64,000 bases of DNA from assembly GCF_003355475.1 (NCBI RefSeq), contig NZ_CP031356.1, positions 1,612,001 through 1,676,000 on the forward strand, given 5' to 3'. This DNA comes from Brachybacterium saurashtrense (GTDB lineage: Bacteria > Actinomycetota > Actinomycetes > Actinomycetales > Dermabacteraceae). The notes under the pieces were generated by a model, which saw nothing but the letters and a program-made list of their open reading frames with translations, had not been told where the DNA came from and made no database searches. The translations under genes and the position numbers were made by a program. Numbering within the stretch: position 1 is the first letter of the stretch; the number at the start of each line of letters is the position of its first letter. This document shows positions 1 to 8,163 of the stretch, piece after piece.

Positions 1-1647
1 GCGCAGGCGCAGTGCCTCGCCTATGTGACGCAGCACTGCCCCGAGCCGGGCAAGGCGCCGCTGGCGGGCAACAGCGTGGGCACCGACCGCGTGTTCCTGG
101 ACCGCGACGTGCCGGAGTTCGCGCAGTGGCTCTCCTACCGCACGATCGACGTCTCGAGCCTGAAGGAGCTGGCCAAGCGCTGGTTCCCCCGCGTCTACTA
201 CAACATCCCCGCCAAGCACGGCGGCCACCGCGCCCTTGCGGACATCCGCGAGTCCATCCAGGAGCTCAAGTACTACCGCGAGGTGCTGATGATCTCCGAG
301 CCCGGCCCCACCACCGCCCAGGCCCAGGAGGCGGCACGGCGCCTCGAGCTGCGCGAGGAGGCGCCCGTCGCGGCGGCGGCCCCCGCCGCGCCCGCCGCGC
401 ACCTGCCGTGGCTGGAGCGCGCCTCGCACCGCGACTGGCTGGCGGGCGAGGCCGACGAGCTGCTGCTGTTCGCCTCCGAGTCGGTGCGGGAGGACGGCGG
501 CTTCGCCTGGCTGGACGAGACCGGCGCCCCGGATCTCTCGCGCCCCTCCGAGCTGTGGATCACCTGCCGGATGACGCACAGCTTCGCGCTCGGCCATCTG
601 CTGGGCCGGCCCGACTACGGCCGCTTCGCCGACCACGGCATCGCGTCCCTGCGCGGTGTGTTCCATGACGACGAGCACGGCGGCTGGTACGCCTCCGTGG
701 CGGACGGCAAGCCCGTGGACGATTCCAAGCAGGCCTACGCCCACGCCTTCGTGGTCCTCGCCGCCTCCTCCGCGACCGCGGCCGGCCGGCCCGGCGCGAA
801 GCAGCTGCTGGACGAGGCGCTCGCGGTGCTCGAGGAGAAGTTCTTCGACGAGAGCGCCGGGATGAGTGTGGACACCTTCGACCGCACGTTCACCACCTGC
901 GAGGAGTACCGCGGGATCAACGCGAACATGCACACCGTGGAGGCGCTGCTCGCCGCAGCGGACGTCACCGGTGAGCGTCGCTGGCTGGACCGCGCCGTGG
1001 GCATCGCCACCCGCGCGATCGACGAGTTCGCGCGCGCGAACGACTGGTCGCTGCCCGAGCACTTCGACGTGGACTGGACGCCGCTGCTGGACTACAACCG
1101 GGATCAGCCCGCCCATCCGTTCCGCCCCTACGGGGCCACGATCGGGCACTGGATCGAGTGGGCGCGCCTGGTGCTGCATGCCCGGGCCGCGCTGCTGGCC
1201 GCCGACGGGGAGGCCCCCGAGTGGATGCTCGAGGCCGCGACCGCGCTGATGGAGAAATCCGCCGCCGCGTTCGGGGCCGACGGCGCCCCGGGCTGGGTGT
1301 ACACCGTGGACTGGGACGGCTCCCCCGTCACCGCCGAGCGGATGCACTGGGTCGCGGCCGAGGCCGTGGGGGCCGCCGCGGTGATGCATCAGGTCACGGG
1401 CGAGCGCGTGTGGGCCGAGCGCTACGAGCAGTGGTGGGAGTACATCTCCACCTACCTGCTGGACCCGGAGCAGGGCTCCTGGTTCCACGAGCTCGACGCG
1501 GACAACGAGCCCCAGGGCGTGACCTGGCCGGGCAAGCCGGACGTGTACCACGCGCTGCAGTGCGTGCTGATCCCGCGCCTGCCGGTCACGCCCACGCTCG
1601 CCGCCGCGCTGCGGGACGGCCTGCTGGACCGCGACCTGCGCGGCTGA
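1..1647 (+). CDS. orn: Oligoribonuclease / AGE-family epimerase fusion protein (5' end outside window)
   Basis: The reading frame is open from the first base, so the start lies upstream. Bases 1 to about 300 encode the C-terminal half of oligoribonuclease (DEDDh 3'-5' exonuclease that degrades 2-5 nt RNAs): GNSVGTDR, LKELAKRW and the exonuclease motif III HRALADIRES are clear. No stop follows. After an Ala/Pro-rich linker (bases about 300-405) the frame continues into a complete N-acylglucosamine 2-epimerase (AGE/YihS-type) domain of roughly 410 residues, an (alpha/alpha)6 barrel with RMTHSFALG, NANMHTVEALL, EHFDVDW and ATIGHWIEWARL. Such domains isomerise or epimerise sugars (mannose, sulfoquinovose, GlcNAc). 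Orn is normally a stand-alone protein of about 180-215 residues. An internal start (GTG 283 or ATG 289) could also yield a free epimerase, but Orn would still lack its own stop. Substrate of the epimerase half is unknown. Confidence 0.85.
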   Translation, partial: AQAQCLAYVTQHCPEPGKAPLAGNSVGTDRVFLDRDVPEFAQWLSYRTIDVSSLKELAKRWFPRVYYNIPAKHGGHRALADIRESIQELKYYREVLMISEPGPTTAQAQEAARRLELREEAPVAAAAPAAPAAHLPWLERASHRDWLAGEADELLLFASESVREDGGFAWLDETGAPDLSRPSELWITCRMTHSFALGHLLGRPDYGRFADHGIASLRGVFHDDEHGGWYASVADGKPVDDSKQAYAHAFVVLAASSATAAGRPGAKQLLDEALAVLEEKFFDESAGMSVDTFDRTFTTCEEYRGINANMHTVEALLAAADVTGERRWLDRAVGIATRAIDEFARANDWSLPEHFDVDWTPLLDYNRDQPAHPFRPYGATIGHWIEWARLVLHARAALLAADGEAPEWMLEAATALMEKSAAAFGADGAPGWVYTVDWDGSPVTAERMHWVAAEAVGAAAVMHQVTGERVWAERYEQWWEYISTYLLDPEQGSWFHELDADNEPQGVTWPGKPDVYHALQCVLIPRLPVTPTLAAALRDGLLDRDLRG

Positions 1648-1671
1648 GGCCGACGGTCCGCCCCGCGCGGC

Positions 1672-2037
1672 TCAGTCGCCCCCGGACCGGGGGCCGTCGA
1701 GCCGCGCGACGGCGGCCTCCATCCGCTGCACCTTGCCGTCGAGCTCGCCCTCGCGGCCGGGGCGGATGTCCGCCTTGAGCACCAGCGAGAGGCGCGAGCC
1801 GTAGCGGCCCGCTTCCTCGGCGGCGCGGCGCACCACGTCCATCACCTCGTCCCACTCGCCCTCGATCTCGGTGAACATCGCCGAGGTGCGGGCGGGCAGG
1901 CCGGAATCGCGCACCACGCGCACGGCGGCGGCGACCGCGTCGTGGACGCTCGCGCCGTCGGCCCCCTCCTCGAGGGTGCGCGCGAGGGACGGGTCGGAGG
2001 GCTCACCGGTGGGCTGGACGGAGAAGGCGACGATCAT
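1672..2037 (-). CDS. MTH1187/YqgV family thiamine-binding protein
   Basis: This 121-residue protein starts MIVAFSVQPTG and matches the small UPF0045/MTH1187 fold, a ferredoxin-like protein known to bind thiamine or related pyrimidines in the cytoplasm. Family signatures visible are the N-terminal beta strand AFSVQPTG, the segment RDSGLPARTSAMFTEIEGEWDEVMDVV, read as strand-helix, and RLSLVLKADIRPG near the C terminus. I chose ATG 2037 because the homologous strand begins there; an upstream in-frame start at 2073 would add 12 unrelated residues. It converges on the orn-AGE fusion with 24 bases between stops. Role in vivo is not established. Confidence 0.8.
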   Translation of the reverse strand: MIVAFSVQPTGEPSDPSLARTLEEGADGASVHDAVAAAVRVVRDSGLPARTSAMFTEIEGEWDEVMDVVRRAAEEAGRYGSRLSLVLKADIRPGREGELDGKVQRMEAAVARLDGPRSGGD

Positions 2038-2165
2038 GGCGCCAGTCTGGGCCGACCCGTGGGCGCGATGCAATGCGTCTCACATCCGCAGCCGCCCCGG
2101 ACGGCCGGAATCGGGCGCGGGAGCAGGTATGCTTGTCTCTCGTTGCGGTGCTTCGGCCCGCACAT

Positions 2166-2239
2166 GGTGGTCGTAGCTCAGTTGGTAGAGCTCCTGGTTG
2201 TGGTCCAGGCGGTCGCGGGTTCAAATCCCGTCGATCACC
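2166..2239 (+). tRNA. tRNA-His (GTG)
   Basis: The sequence folds as a cloverleaf with acceptor stem 2167-2173 paired to 2232-2238, D arm with AGCTCAGTTGGTAGAG, anticodon loop TTGTGGT (anticodon GTG), and T arm GGGTTCAAATCCC. It has the histidine-specific extra G at -1 (2166) opposite discriminator C (2239). The 3' CCA is not encoded. Confidence 0.95.
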
Positions 2240-2248
2240 CCGAGACGT

Positions 2249-2282
2249 CGAAGGCCCCGGTGACTGTTCACCGGGGCCTTCG
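2249..2282 (+). terminator. Hairpin terminator after tRNA-His
   Basis: Perfect 15-bp inverted repeat built on CGAAGGCCCCGGTGA with loop CTGT, 10 bases after the tRNA. There is no clear U tract, as is common in actinobacteria. It can also act on the opposite strand gene ending at 2344. Confidence 0.75.
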
Positions 2283-2343
2283 TCGTGGCGCCCTGTGCCC
2301 CCGACACCTGACTCGGTGAGATCGCACGTGCCGAGGGCTCGCC

Positions 2344-3354
2344 TCAGCCGCGCCCGCCGACGAGCCGCTTCACACCGCTGAGAAAGCCGCTCGGGGCAAC
2401 GGCCGACATCGGCTCGGGGGCCGACGGATCACCGTCCAGGACCATCAGGGCGGTGCGGGGGATGCCCAGCAGGTCGAGCAGCTGCGCCAGGGGATCGCCG
2501 TCGACGGTCCGCGCGGCGCACAGATCGTGCAGGTGAGGCGCTCCCGTCCCCGCGCCGAAGGCCTCGCCGAGCGCCGCGGCGGTGGGGGCACGCTCTGCGG
2601 AGTCGTCGATCTGCTCCACCCAGCCGGTGTTCCACTGGATGACCTCCATGAGATCCTCCCGATCCTCGAGGACGGCGCCGGAGCCGCTGCCGCGCCACAG
2701 CACGAGCACCGGGTGATCCTCGCCCGACGCGCTGTCGAGGTCGAAGGGCCCCGGGCCGATCTCCGGCGTGCCGGGGGAATGCACCGTGAACCAGTCCCCG
2801 CCGATCTCCGTGAGCATCCAGCCCTCCTCCCCGCAGGCGAACTGCTCGGCGAGCTCGTGGCGCCGCGAGGCATCCCCTCGATCCAGCAGGAGCTCCCGCG
2901 AGGTGCCGTTCTCCAGCTCGGGCAGCCCGCCCTGCACCGCGCAGAGTGCCTCGGCGACCTGGTAGAGGACGAGGTCCTCCTCCTCCGCCGTCGTCTCCCG
3001 GAGCAGGTGCTCGGCGAGAGCGAGACGGAACGACGCCGCGGCACCGGGCATCCCGAGCGTGGCCGCGATGGCGACGGGGGCGTCCTCCGGGATGCTCCCG
3101 TCGTGGGCGCTCCACGCGAACCTCCGCTCCGATCCCCCGGCGCGCACACGCACCACGCGCGGATCCCCGACCTCACCGAGGAGCACCCGGTCCCAGTGCC
3201 CGGGGAGCGCCACCTCCTCCTCGACCCAGGCCGCCGTCCACCCGCTCGGCGCAGTGGGTCCCACGCTCCACATCCGGGCAGGGTCATCGGGAGTCGGGAG
3301 GGAGGCGAAGGCGGCGACGATCTCGCGCTGCGAGGCCCGGGCGATGAGCAGCAT
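2344..3354 (-). CDS. Hypothetical protein, 336 aa
   Basis: I do not recognise the family. The 336-residue product is cytoplasmic by composition: no signal peptide, no membrane segment, acidic overall, rich in Trp in the N-terminal half. It starts MLLIARASQREIVAAF. A possible ESX/EspG-like or suppressor-of-fused-like shape cannot be decided by eye. It ends with a basic tail (GVKRLVGGRG). It is flanked by the tRNA-His terminator and by the acetyltransferase gene on the same strand, about 115 bases away, so it is probably transcribed alone. Codon use (strong third-position GC) supports a real gene. Confidence 0.6.
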   Translation of the reverse strand: MLLIARASQREIVAAFASLPTPDDPARMWSVGPTAPSGWTAAWVEEEVALPGHWDRVLLGEVGDPRVVRVRAGGSERRFAWSAHDGSIPEDAPVAIAATLGMPGAAASFRLALAEHLLRETTAEEEDLVLYQVAEALCAVQGGLPELENGTSRELLLDRGDASRRHELAEQFACGEEGWMLTEIGGDWFTVHSPGTPEIGPGPFDLDSASGEDHPVLVLWRGSGSGAVLEDREDLMEVIQWNTGWVEQIDDSAERAPTAAALGEAFGAGTGAPHLHDLCAARTVDGDPLAQLLDLLGIPRTALMVLDGDPSAPEPMSAVAPSGFLSGVKRLVGGRG

Positions 3355-3470
3355 GCGCTGATCCTAGAGGTTCCGCTGGTCGCAGCGGACCGCGCGGACG
3401 TCGTCGTCGTGGGAGCAGGACTCGACGGAGATCACCGACCTCGCCGTCGACTCGCTGCGCCGCGAGGCAC

Positions 3471-4043
3471 TCAGCTCCGAGGGACCTCGCGCACCACGCG
3501 CGCCGGGGAGCCGACCACCACGGTGCCGGCGGGGACGTCCTTGGTGACCACGGACGCGGCGCCGACGACGGCGTCGTCGCCGATGCTCACCCCCGGCAGC
3601 ACCGTCGCGTTCGCGCCGATCCACACCCGATCGCCGATGTGGATCGGCGCGGGGTGCAGATCCCCGCGCCGCGCGGGATCCAGGTCGTGGTTCAGGGTGG
3701 CCAGCACGGTGTTGTGGCCGAGGAGGCAGTCGTCCCCGATCGTGATGCCGCCCTGATCCTGGAAGCGGCAGCCGGAGTTGATGAACACCCGTGCCCCCAG
3801 GCGCAGGTTCCTGCCGAAGTCGGAGGTCAGAGGCGGGAAGACGGTGACCGTCTCCTCGATCTCGGCGCCGGTGAGCTCCGCGAGCAGCTCGCGGACCCGT
3901 GCGGGCTCGTGGTAGCCGCCGTTGAGCTCGGCCGTGACCCGCAGCGCATGCTGGCTCGCCTCGTGCATCACCGCGTGCAGGGGCGACCCTCCCTCGATGC
4001 TCGTCCCGGCGTTCAGCGCCTCCAGCAGGTCCTGCAGCCCCAT
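3471..4043 (-). CDS. Maltose/galactoside O-acetyltransferase-like hexapeptide protein
   Basis: This 190-residue protein has the N-terminal Mac domain and left-handed beta-helix of the maltose/galactoside acetyltransferase family, which acetylates sugars from acetyl-CoA as a trimer. The hexapeptide repeats run from about residue 75 to 180 (ITIGDDCLLGHNTVL, IHIGDRVWIGANATVLPGVSIGDDAVVGAASVV). The catalytic His lies in TLNHDL, and the family C-terminal signature VVVGSPARVVREV is present. ATG 4043 is preceded by GAGGAGAGGA. Length is typical. The acceptor sugar cannot be inferred. Confidence 0.85.
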   Translation of the reverse strand: MGLQDLLEALNAGTSIEGGSPLHAVMHEASQHALRVTAELNGGYHEPARVRELLAELTGAEIEETVTVFPPLTSDFGRNLRLGARVFINSGCRFQDQGGITIGDDCLLGHNTVLATLNHDLDPARRGDLHPAPIHIGDRVWIGANATVLPGVSIGDDAVVGAASVVTKDVPAGTVVVGSPARVVREVPRS

Positions 4044-4153
4044 GAGTCCTCTCCTCGCCTCGTCCGCCCGTACGGCCCTGAGCGGGAGGTTATCGCGCAC
4101 AGGGCGCGAGCGCCGCCTCGTCCGGGAGCGCCGCCCCTCCTCGCCGCCCTCGC

Positions 4154-4939
4154 TCACTCGGCGTCGTCCGCGGCACGACGGCTCTCGCGGTGGCCGAGCC
4201 GGCGCGAGATCTCCTCGGTCGCGCCTCGCAGCACCACCGCCGCCTCGGGGAGTCGCTGCGGGGAGAGCCGGTAGGCGGGCCCGGCGGCGGAGACCGCGGC
4301 GACGACGGCGCCCTCGGGGCCCCGCACCGGGGCGGCGAGCGCGACCAGCCCCTCCTCGAACTCCTCGATCGCCTCGACCCAGCCGCGCTCCCGCGCCGCG
4401 GCCAGCTGCCGATCGAGCTGCCCGGGATCGGTGAGGGTGTGCGCGGTGAAGGCCTCCAGCGGGCCGCGCAGCAGCTCCCGGCGCCGGTCCGGGTCGAGCT
4501 GCGCGAGCAGCATCTTCCCGCTCGCGGTGGCATGCAGCACCGTGCGGTCCCCCACCCAGTTGTGCATGGCGACGGTGCTGCGCGCCTGCGCCTGGTACAG
4601 GTTCACCGCCACCCCGCCGCGCAGCACCGCGACGTTCACGGTCTCCCCGAGCTCTTCGGCGAGCGCCTCGCACACGGGGCCGGCGATCGCGGTGAGATCG
4701 CGGCGCGGCCGTGCCGAGGCCGCCAGGCGCAGCAGCCCCACGCCCAGCTGCACGGTCCCGTCCTCGTCGCGCTCCACGAGATCGTGGTGCTCCAGGGAGG
4801 CGACCAGGCGCGAGGCGGTCGAGGCGTGCACCGAGAGCTCCCTGGCGAGCGCCGCCACGCTCGCCCCGTCCTCCCGCGCGATCGCCTCGAGCACCTGCAC
4901 CGCCCGGTCCACGGACTGCACCGCACCGCTGGTCGTCAT
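4154..4939 (-). CDS. IclR family transcriptional regulator
   Basis: The 261-residue protein has an N-terminal winged helix (SVDRAVQVLEAIAREDGASVAALARELSVHASTASRLVASLEHHDLVERDEDG split across residues 7-58) followed by an IclR effector-binding domain (VNLYQAQARSTVAMHNWVGDR and HATASGKMLLAQL, then the EEGLVALAAPVRGPEGAVVAAVSAAGP core). ATG 4939 begins directly before the HTH. It is divergent from the GcvT/DmdA-like gene at 5076, with 136 bases between starts, which suggests it regulates that methyltransferase/MetF pair in response to their substrate. IclR proteins may repress or activate; the sequence does not say which. Confidence 0.88.
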   Translation of the reverse strand: MTTSGAVQSVDRAVQVLEAIAREDGASVAALARELSVHASTASRLVASLEHHDLVERDEDGTVQLGVGLLRLAASARPRRDLTAIAGPVCEALAEELGETVNVAVLRGGVAVNLYQAQARSTVAMHNWVGDRTVLHATASGKMLLAQLDPDRRRELLRGPLEAFTAHTLTDPGQLDRQLAAARERGWVEAIEEFEEGLVALAAPVRGPEGAVVAAVSAAGPAYRLSPQRLPEAAVVLRGATEEISRRLGHRESRRAADDAE

Positions 4940-4984
4940 CGCCTGCTCCGTCCTTCCGCACCTCGCGGACCTCACCCACGTCGT

Positions 4985-5009
4985 TGCGTAGTGCGCACAT
5001 CGTTGCGCA
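4985..5009. promoter_or_regulatory. Candidate IclR operator in divergent intergenic region
   Basis: The spacer between the IclR gene and the GcvT/DmdA-like gene holds the repeated elements TGCGTA (4985), TGCGCA (4992) and TGCGCA (5004). The TGCGCA units are self-complementary. This is the most structured part of the intergenic region, so it is a plausible binding site. Placement relative to promoters is not clear. Confidence 0.4.
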
Positions 5010-5075
5010 TACCGCACGTCGGTGTCACAGTAGAGCACACCGTGGACATCACGTCCCGTTCTCAGGAGGTCCCCC

Positions 5076-6314
5076 ATGACGGTGAACCCCGATCCCGGAG
5101 TCCTGCTCTACCCCCGGATCCGCAAGTCCCCCTTCTTCTACGCGTCCAGGCAGCACGGCGTCGCGCTGTACAGCGTCTACAACCACACCTACCACCCGCG
5201 CCACTACGGCGACCCGCTCGCGGAGTACTGGGCACTGCTGGAGGGGGTGACCCTGTGGGACGTGGGCGTGGAGCGACAGATCGAGATCTCCGGCCCCGAC
5301 GCCTTCGACTTCACGAATCTGCTGGTCACCCGCGACCTCTCGACGTGCAAGGTCGGGCAGTGCAAGTACGTGTTCCTCTGCGATCAGCACGGCGGGATCC
5401 TCAACGATCCGATCCTGCTGCGCGTGGAGGAGAACCGCTTCTGGCTCTCCCTGGCGGACAGCGACATCCTGCTGTGGGCCCGTGGTGTCGCGGCCTTCGC
5501 GGGGATGGACGTGCGCATCGAGGAGATCGACGTGGGTCCCGTGCAGGTGCAGGGCCCGAAGTCCTATGCCGTGCTGCGCGATCTCGTGGGCGAGGCGGTC
5601 GCGGACATCCGCTACTACTACCTCCACGAGTTCACGATCGACGGCATCGAGGTGATCGTCTCCCGCACCGGGTACACCGGCGAGATCGGCTACGAGATCT
5701 ACGTGAAGAACGCCTCGCGGGACGCGGAGAAGCTGTGGGCGCGGGTGCTGGAGGCCGGCGAGCCCCACGGCCTGCGGGTGATCGGCCCGTGCCACATGCG
5801 CCGCATCGAGGGCGGGATGCTCGCCCACGGCGCGGACATCACCGTGGACACCAATCCCTTCGAGGTGGGGATGGGCTACGACTGGATGGTGGACCTCGAT
5901 CAGGAGGCGGACTTCCTGGGCAAGGAGGCGCTGCGCCGCATCAAGGAGGAGGGGCCGCGCCGCAAGCTGGTGGGCCTCGAGATCGGCGGCGAGAAGCTCG
6001 GCACCTACAACGACGGCTCGATGATCGACGCCTTCCCCGTGCTGCACGGCGGCGAGGTGGTCGGCAAGGTCACCTCCGCCTGCCACTCCCCGCGGCTGGA
6101 GAAGAACATCGGCCTCGCGCTGGTGCCGGCGGAGCTCGCCGCGCTCGGCACCGCGTTCACCGTGGACGTGGGCGAGCGGCTGGGCGCACAGCTGCCCTCC
6201 GGGCTGCCGACGGTCGACGCCGTGGTGGTGCCGAAGCCGTTCATCGATCCCACCAAGGAGCAGCCGAAGGCCGACGTCGCGGCCCTGGCCGGCGAGGCCG
6301 CCGCCGGTGCCTGA
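5076..6314 (+). CDS. GcvT/DmdA-like tetrahydrofolate-dependent methyltransferase (demethylase)
   Basis: The 412-residue protein belongs to the aminomethyltransferase (GcvT) fold and resembles the DmdA/LigM branch, which moves a methyl group from a substrate (DMSP, an aryl methyl ether or a methylated amine) to tetrahydrofolate. Signatures include VYNHTYHPRHYG, LWDVGVERQIEISGPDA, GGILNDPILLRV, VQVQGPKSYAVL, SRTGYTGEIGYEIYV, and MRRIEGGMLAHGADI. The ATG follows CAGGAGGTCCCCC. Its stop overlaps the start of a MetF-like gene by 8 bases, so the two are translationally coupled. That partner could oxidise the resulting 5-methyl-THF. The exact substrate is not readable; ordinary glycine cleavage is unlikely because gcvH/gcvP are absent here. 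Confidence 0.82.
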   Translation: MTVNPDPGVLLYPRIRKSPFFYASRQHGVALYSVYNHTYHPRHYGDPLAEYWALLEGVTLWDVGVERQIEISGPDAFDFTNLLVTRDLSTCKVGQCKYVFLCDQHGGILNDPILLRVEENRFWLSLADSDILLWARGVAAFAGMDVRIEEIDVGPVQVQGPKSYAVLRDLVGEAVADIRYYYLHEFTIDGIEVIVSRTGYTGEIGYEIYVKNASRDAEKLWARVLEAGEPHGLRVIGPCHMRRIEGGMLAHGADITVDTNPFEVGMGYDWMVDLDQEADFLGKEALRRIKEEGPRRKLVGLEIGGEKLGTYNDGSMIDAFPVLHGGEVVGKVTSACHSPRLEKNIGLALVPAELAALGTAFTVDVGERLGAQLPSGLPTVDAVVVPKPFIDPTKEQPKADVAALAGEAAAGA

Positions 6315-7167
6315 GCCCGCCGAGCGCGCCGCCGCGGCGCCGGAGCCGGCGAGCACCCCGCTCCCGGCGCCGGCGCCGCGGCGGGCGCAGTTTGAGGTGA
6401 TCCCGCTGCCAGGTGTTCTCGAGCAGGTGCTCGAGCACCTCGGTCCCGGCACCCGGGTGACGGTCACCGCGTCCCCCGCCCAGGGGCTGGAGGCGACCGT
6501 CGAGACGGCGATCGCCCTGGCCGGGGCGGGGAGGGTCGCGATCCCGCACCTGGCCGCGCGCATGCTCACGGGCGAGCGCGAGCTCGAGACGATCCTGGAG
6601 AGGTTGGCCGGCGCGGGGATCGAGGAGCTGTTCGTGATCGCCGGGGACGCCGATCCGCCGGCCGGCCCTTACGACGGCGCGCTCGCGCTGCTCGAGGCGC
6701 TGCGGCCCGCCCGGCGCGGCCTCGCCGTCGGCGTCGGCGCCCACCCCGAGGGACATCCCTTCGCACGCCCCGACGAGGCGCTCGAGCTGCTGCGCCGGAA
6801 GGCGGAGCACGCCTCCTACCTCGCCACCCAGATGCTGTTCGCTCCCGTCCCGCTGGTGGACTGGGTGCGTCAGCTGCGCGCGGCGGGCATCGACCTGCCG
6901 GTGCGGCCGGGCCTCGCCGCTCCGGCCTCCCGCGCCCGGCTGCTGCGGATCGGCGCACGGATCGGGGTGGGCCGCTCGTTGAGGATGCTCTCCGCGGAGG
7001 GCTCCGGGGTGCGGCGTCTGCTGAGCCCGGGCAGCTGGGATCCCGAGCCGTTGCGGGTCGCGATCGCGGCGGCGGAGGTGCCGGGGATCGCCGCCCCGCA
7101 CGTGTTCACCTTCAACTCCCTGGCGGAGACCGCCGCCTGGTGGCACGGGCGCGCGCAGCGGAGCTGA
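6307..7167 (+). CDS. MetF-like methylenetetrahydrofolate reductase family protein
   Basis: The 286-residue protein starts at GTG 6307, overlapping the previous stop, and is preceded by a Pro/Ala-rich N-terminal segment of about 30 residues. The rest fits the MTHFR TIM barrel: VTVTASPAQGLEATVE, RVAIPHLAARML, ELFVIAGDADPPAGPYDGAL, GVGAHPEGHPF, YLATQMLFAPVPLVDWV, and IAAPHVFTFNSL. The family interconverts 5,10-methylene- and 5-methyl-THF using FAD. It is a divergent member: it lacks the biosynthetic MetF look. With the methyltransferase upstream, I infer a catabolic role, oxidising 5-methyl-THF made during demethylation. Confidence 0.78.
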   Translation: MPEPAERAAAAPEPASTPLPAPAPRRAQFEVIPLPGVLEQVLEHLGPGTRVTVTASPAQGLEATVETAIALAGAGRVAIPHLAARMLTGERELETILERLAGAGIEELFVIAGDADPPAGPYDGALALLEALRPARRGLAVGVGAHPEGHPFARPDEALELLRRKAEHASYLATQMLFAPVPLVDWVRQLRAAGIDLPVRPGLAAPASRARLLRIGARIGVGRSLRMLSAEGSGVRRLLSPGSWDPEPLRVAIAAAEVPGIAAPHVFTFNSLAETAAWWHGRAQRS

Positions 7168-7281
7168 TCCTGCGGCCGGCAGGGCGGCCACGCGCCGCGG
7201 AGGTCCCGCCTCCACGTCCCGCCCAGGCCGCTCTGGCAGGATCGACTCCCCGACCCCGGATCCCGCGAGGAGAGTCGACGG

Positions 7282-8142
7282 ATGGACGCAGCACCTTCAC
7301 CGCAGGAGCCCCCCGAGCACAGGGTCCGCGAGCTGGTCACCGCGCGCACCGTCGGCGGCGTGCCCACCGCTGCGGAGCAGGAGGAGATCGCCGCGGGGCT
7401 GCAGCAGGTGTACGAGGAGTTCATCGCGTTGCGCATGCACTACCAGTTCGGCATCGACGAGGTGCTCACGAAGGTGGAGATCCTGCGCACCGAGTTCGAG
7501 CAGATGCACGACTACTCCCCCATCGAGCACGTGCGCACGCGGCTGAAGTCGGTGGAGTCCCTCATGGAGAAGGCGCTGCGCACCGAGGGCGAGATGACGG
7601 TGCGCGCGATCCGGGAGCGGATCCACGACATCGCCGGCATCCGCATCACCACCAGCTTCGTGGCGGATGCGTACTGGATCGCGGACATCCTCTCCGCCCA
7701 GGGCGATCTCGAGGTGCTCACGGTGAAGGACTACATCGCCTCCCCGAAGCCCAACGGCTACCGCTCCCTGCACCTCATCGTGCAGGTGCCGGTGTACCTC
7801 TCCACGCACGTCGAGCAGGTGCCGGTGGAGCTGCAGATCCGCACGATCGCGATGGACTTCTGGGCCAGCACCGAGCACAAGCTCTCCTACAAGTACGAGA
7901 AGAACCTGCCGCCCGCGCTGCGGGCCGAGCTCGATGACGCGGCCCGGGTCGCGCACGAGCTCGATGCACGGATGGAGCGGCTGCGCGGGGAGATCCGCCC
8001 GCAGGCCGCGCCCGGCGGGGGCAGCGGGCTGTTCCCCGGCCGCACGGCGCCCTCGCAGACGCCGTCGGGCGGCACCGCGGCGGGCGGCGACCGCCCCACG
8101 GGCCCGACGCCCGGCGGCGACGCGCCGGACGGCCCCGCCTGA
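7282..8142 (+). CDS. Small alarmone synthetase (RelA/SpoT domain, GTP pyrophosphokinase)
   Basis: The 286-residue protein has a single RelA_SpoT synthetase domain (about residues 60-210) with no HD hydrolase, TGS or ACT domain, so it is a RelQ/RelP-type small alarmone synthetase making (p)ppGpp from GTP/GDP and ATP. Conserved segments are HDIAGIRITTSFV, SPKPNGYRSLHLIV, VPVELQIRTIAMDFWASTEHKLSYKY. The C-terminal 50 residues are Gly/Pro/Thr-rich and probably disordered. The ATG lies after AGGAGAGTCGACGG. It stands alone between the MetF-like gene and a convergent oxidoreductase. Confidence 0.9.
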   Translation: MDAAPSPQEPPEHRVRELVTARTVGGVPTAAEQEEIAAGLQQVYEEFIALRMHYQFGIDEVLTKVEILRTEFEQMHDYSPIEHVRTRLKSVESLMEKALRTEGEMTVRAIRERIHDIAGIRITTSFVADAYWIADILSAQGDLEVLTVKDYIASPKPNGYRSLHLIVQVPVYLSTHVEQVPVELQIRTIAMDFWASTEHKLSYKYEKNLPPALRAELDDAARVAHELDARMERLRGEIRPQAAPGGGSGLFPGRTAPSQTPSGGTAAGGDRPTGPTPGGDAPDGPA

Positions 8143-8163
8143 GCGCTCCTCGACCCCGAGGCC

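Noticed and set aside
5049-6569. Minus-strand open frame of about 500 codons opposite the GcvT/DmdA-like gene
   Set aside because: Antisense shadow of a clear gene; low-complexity product with no recognisable motif.
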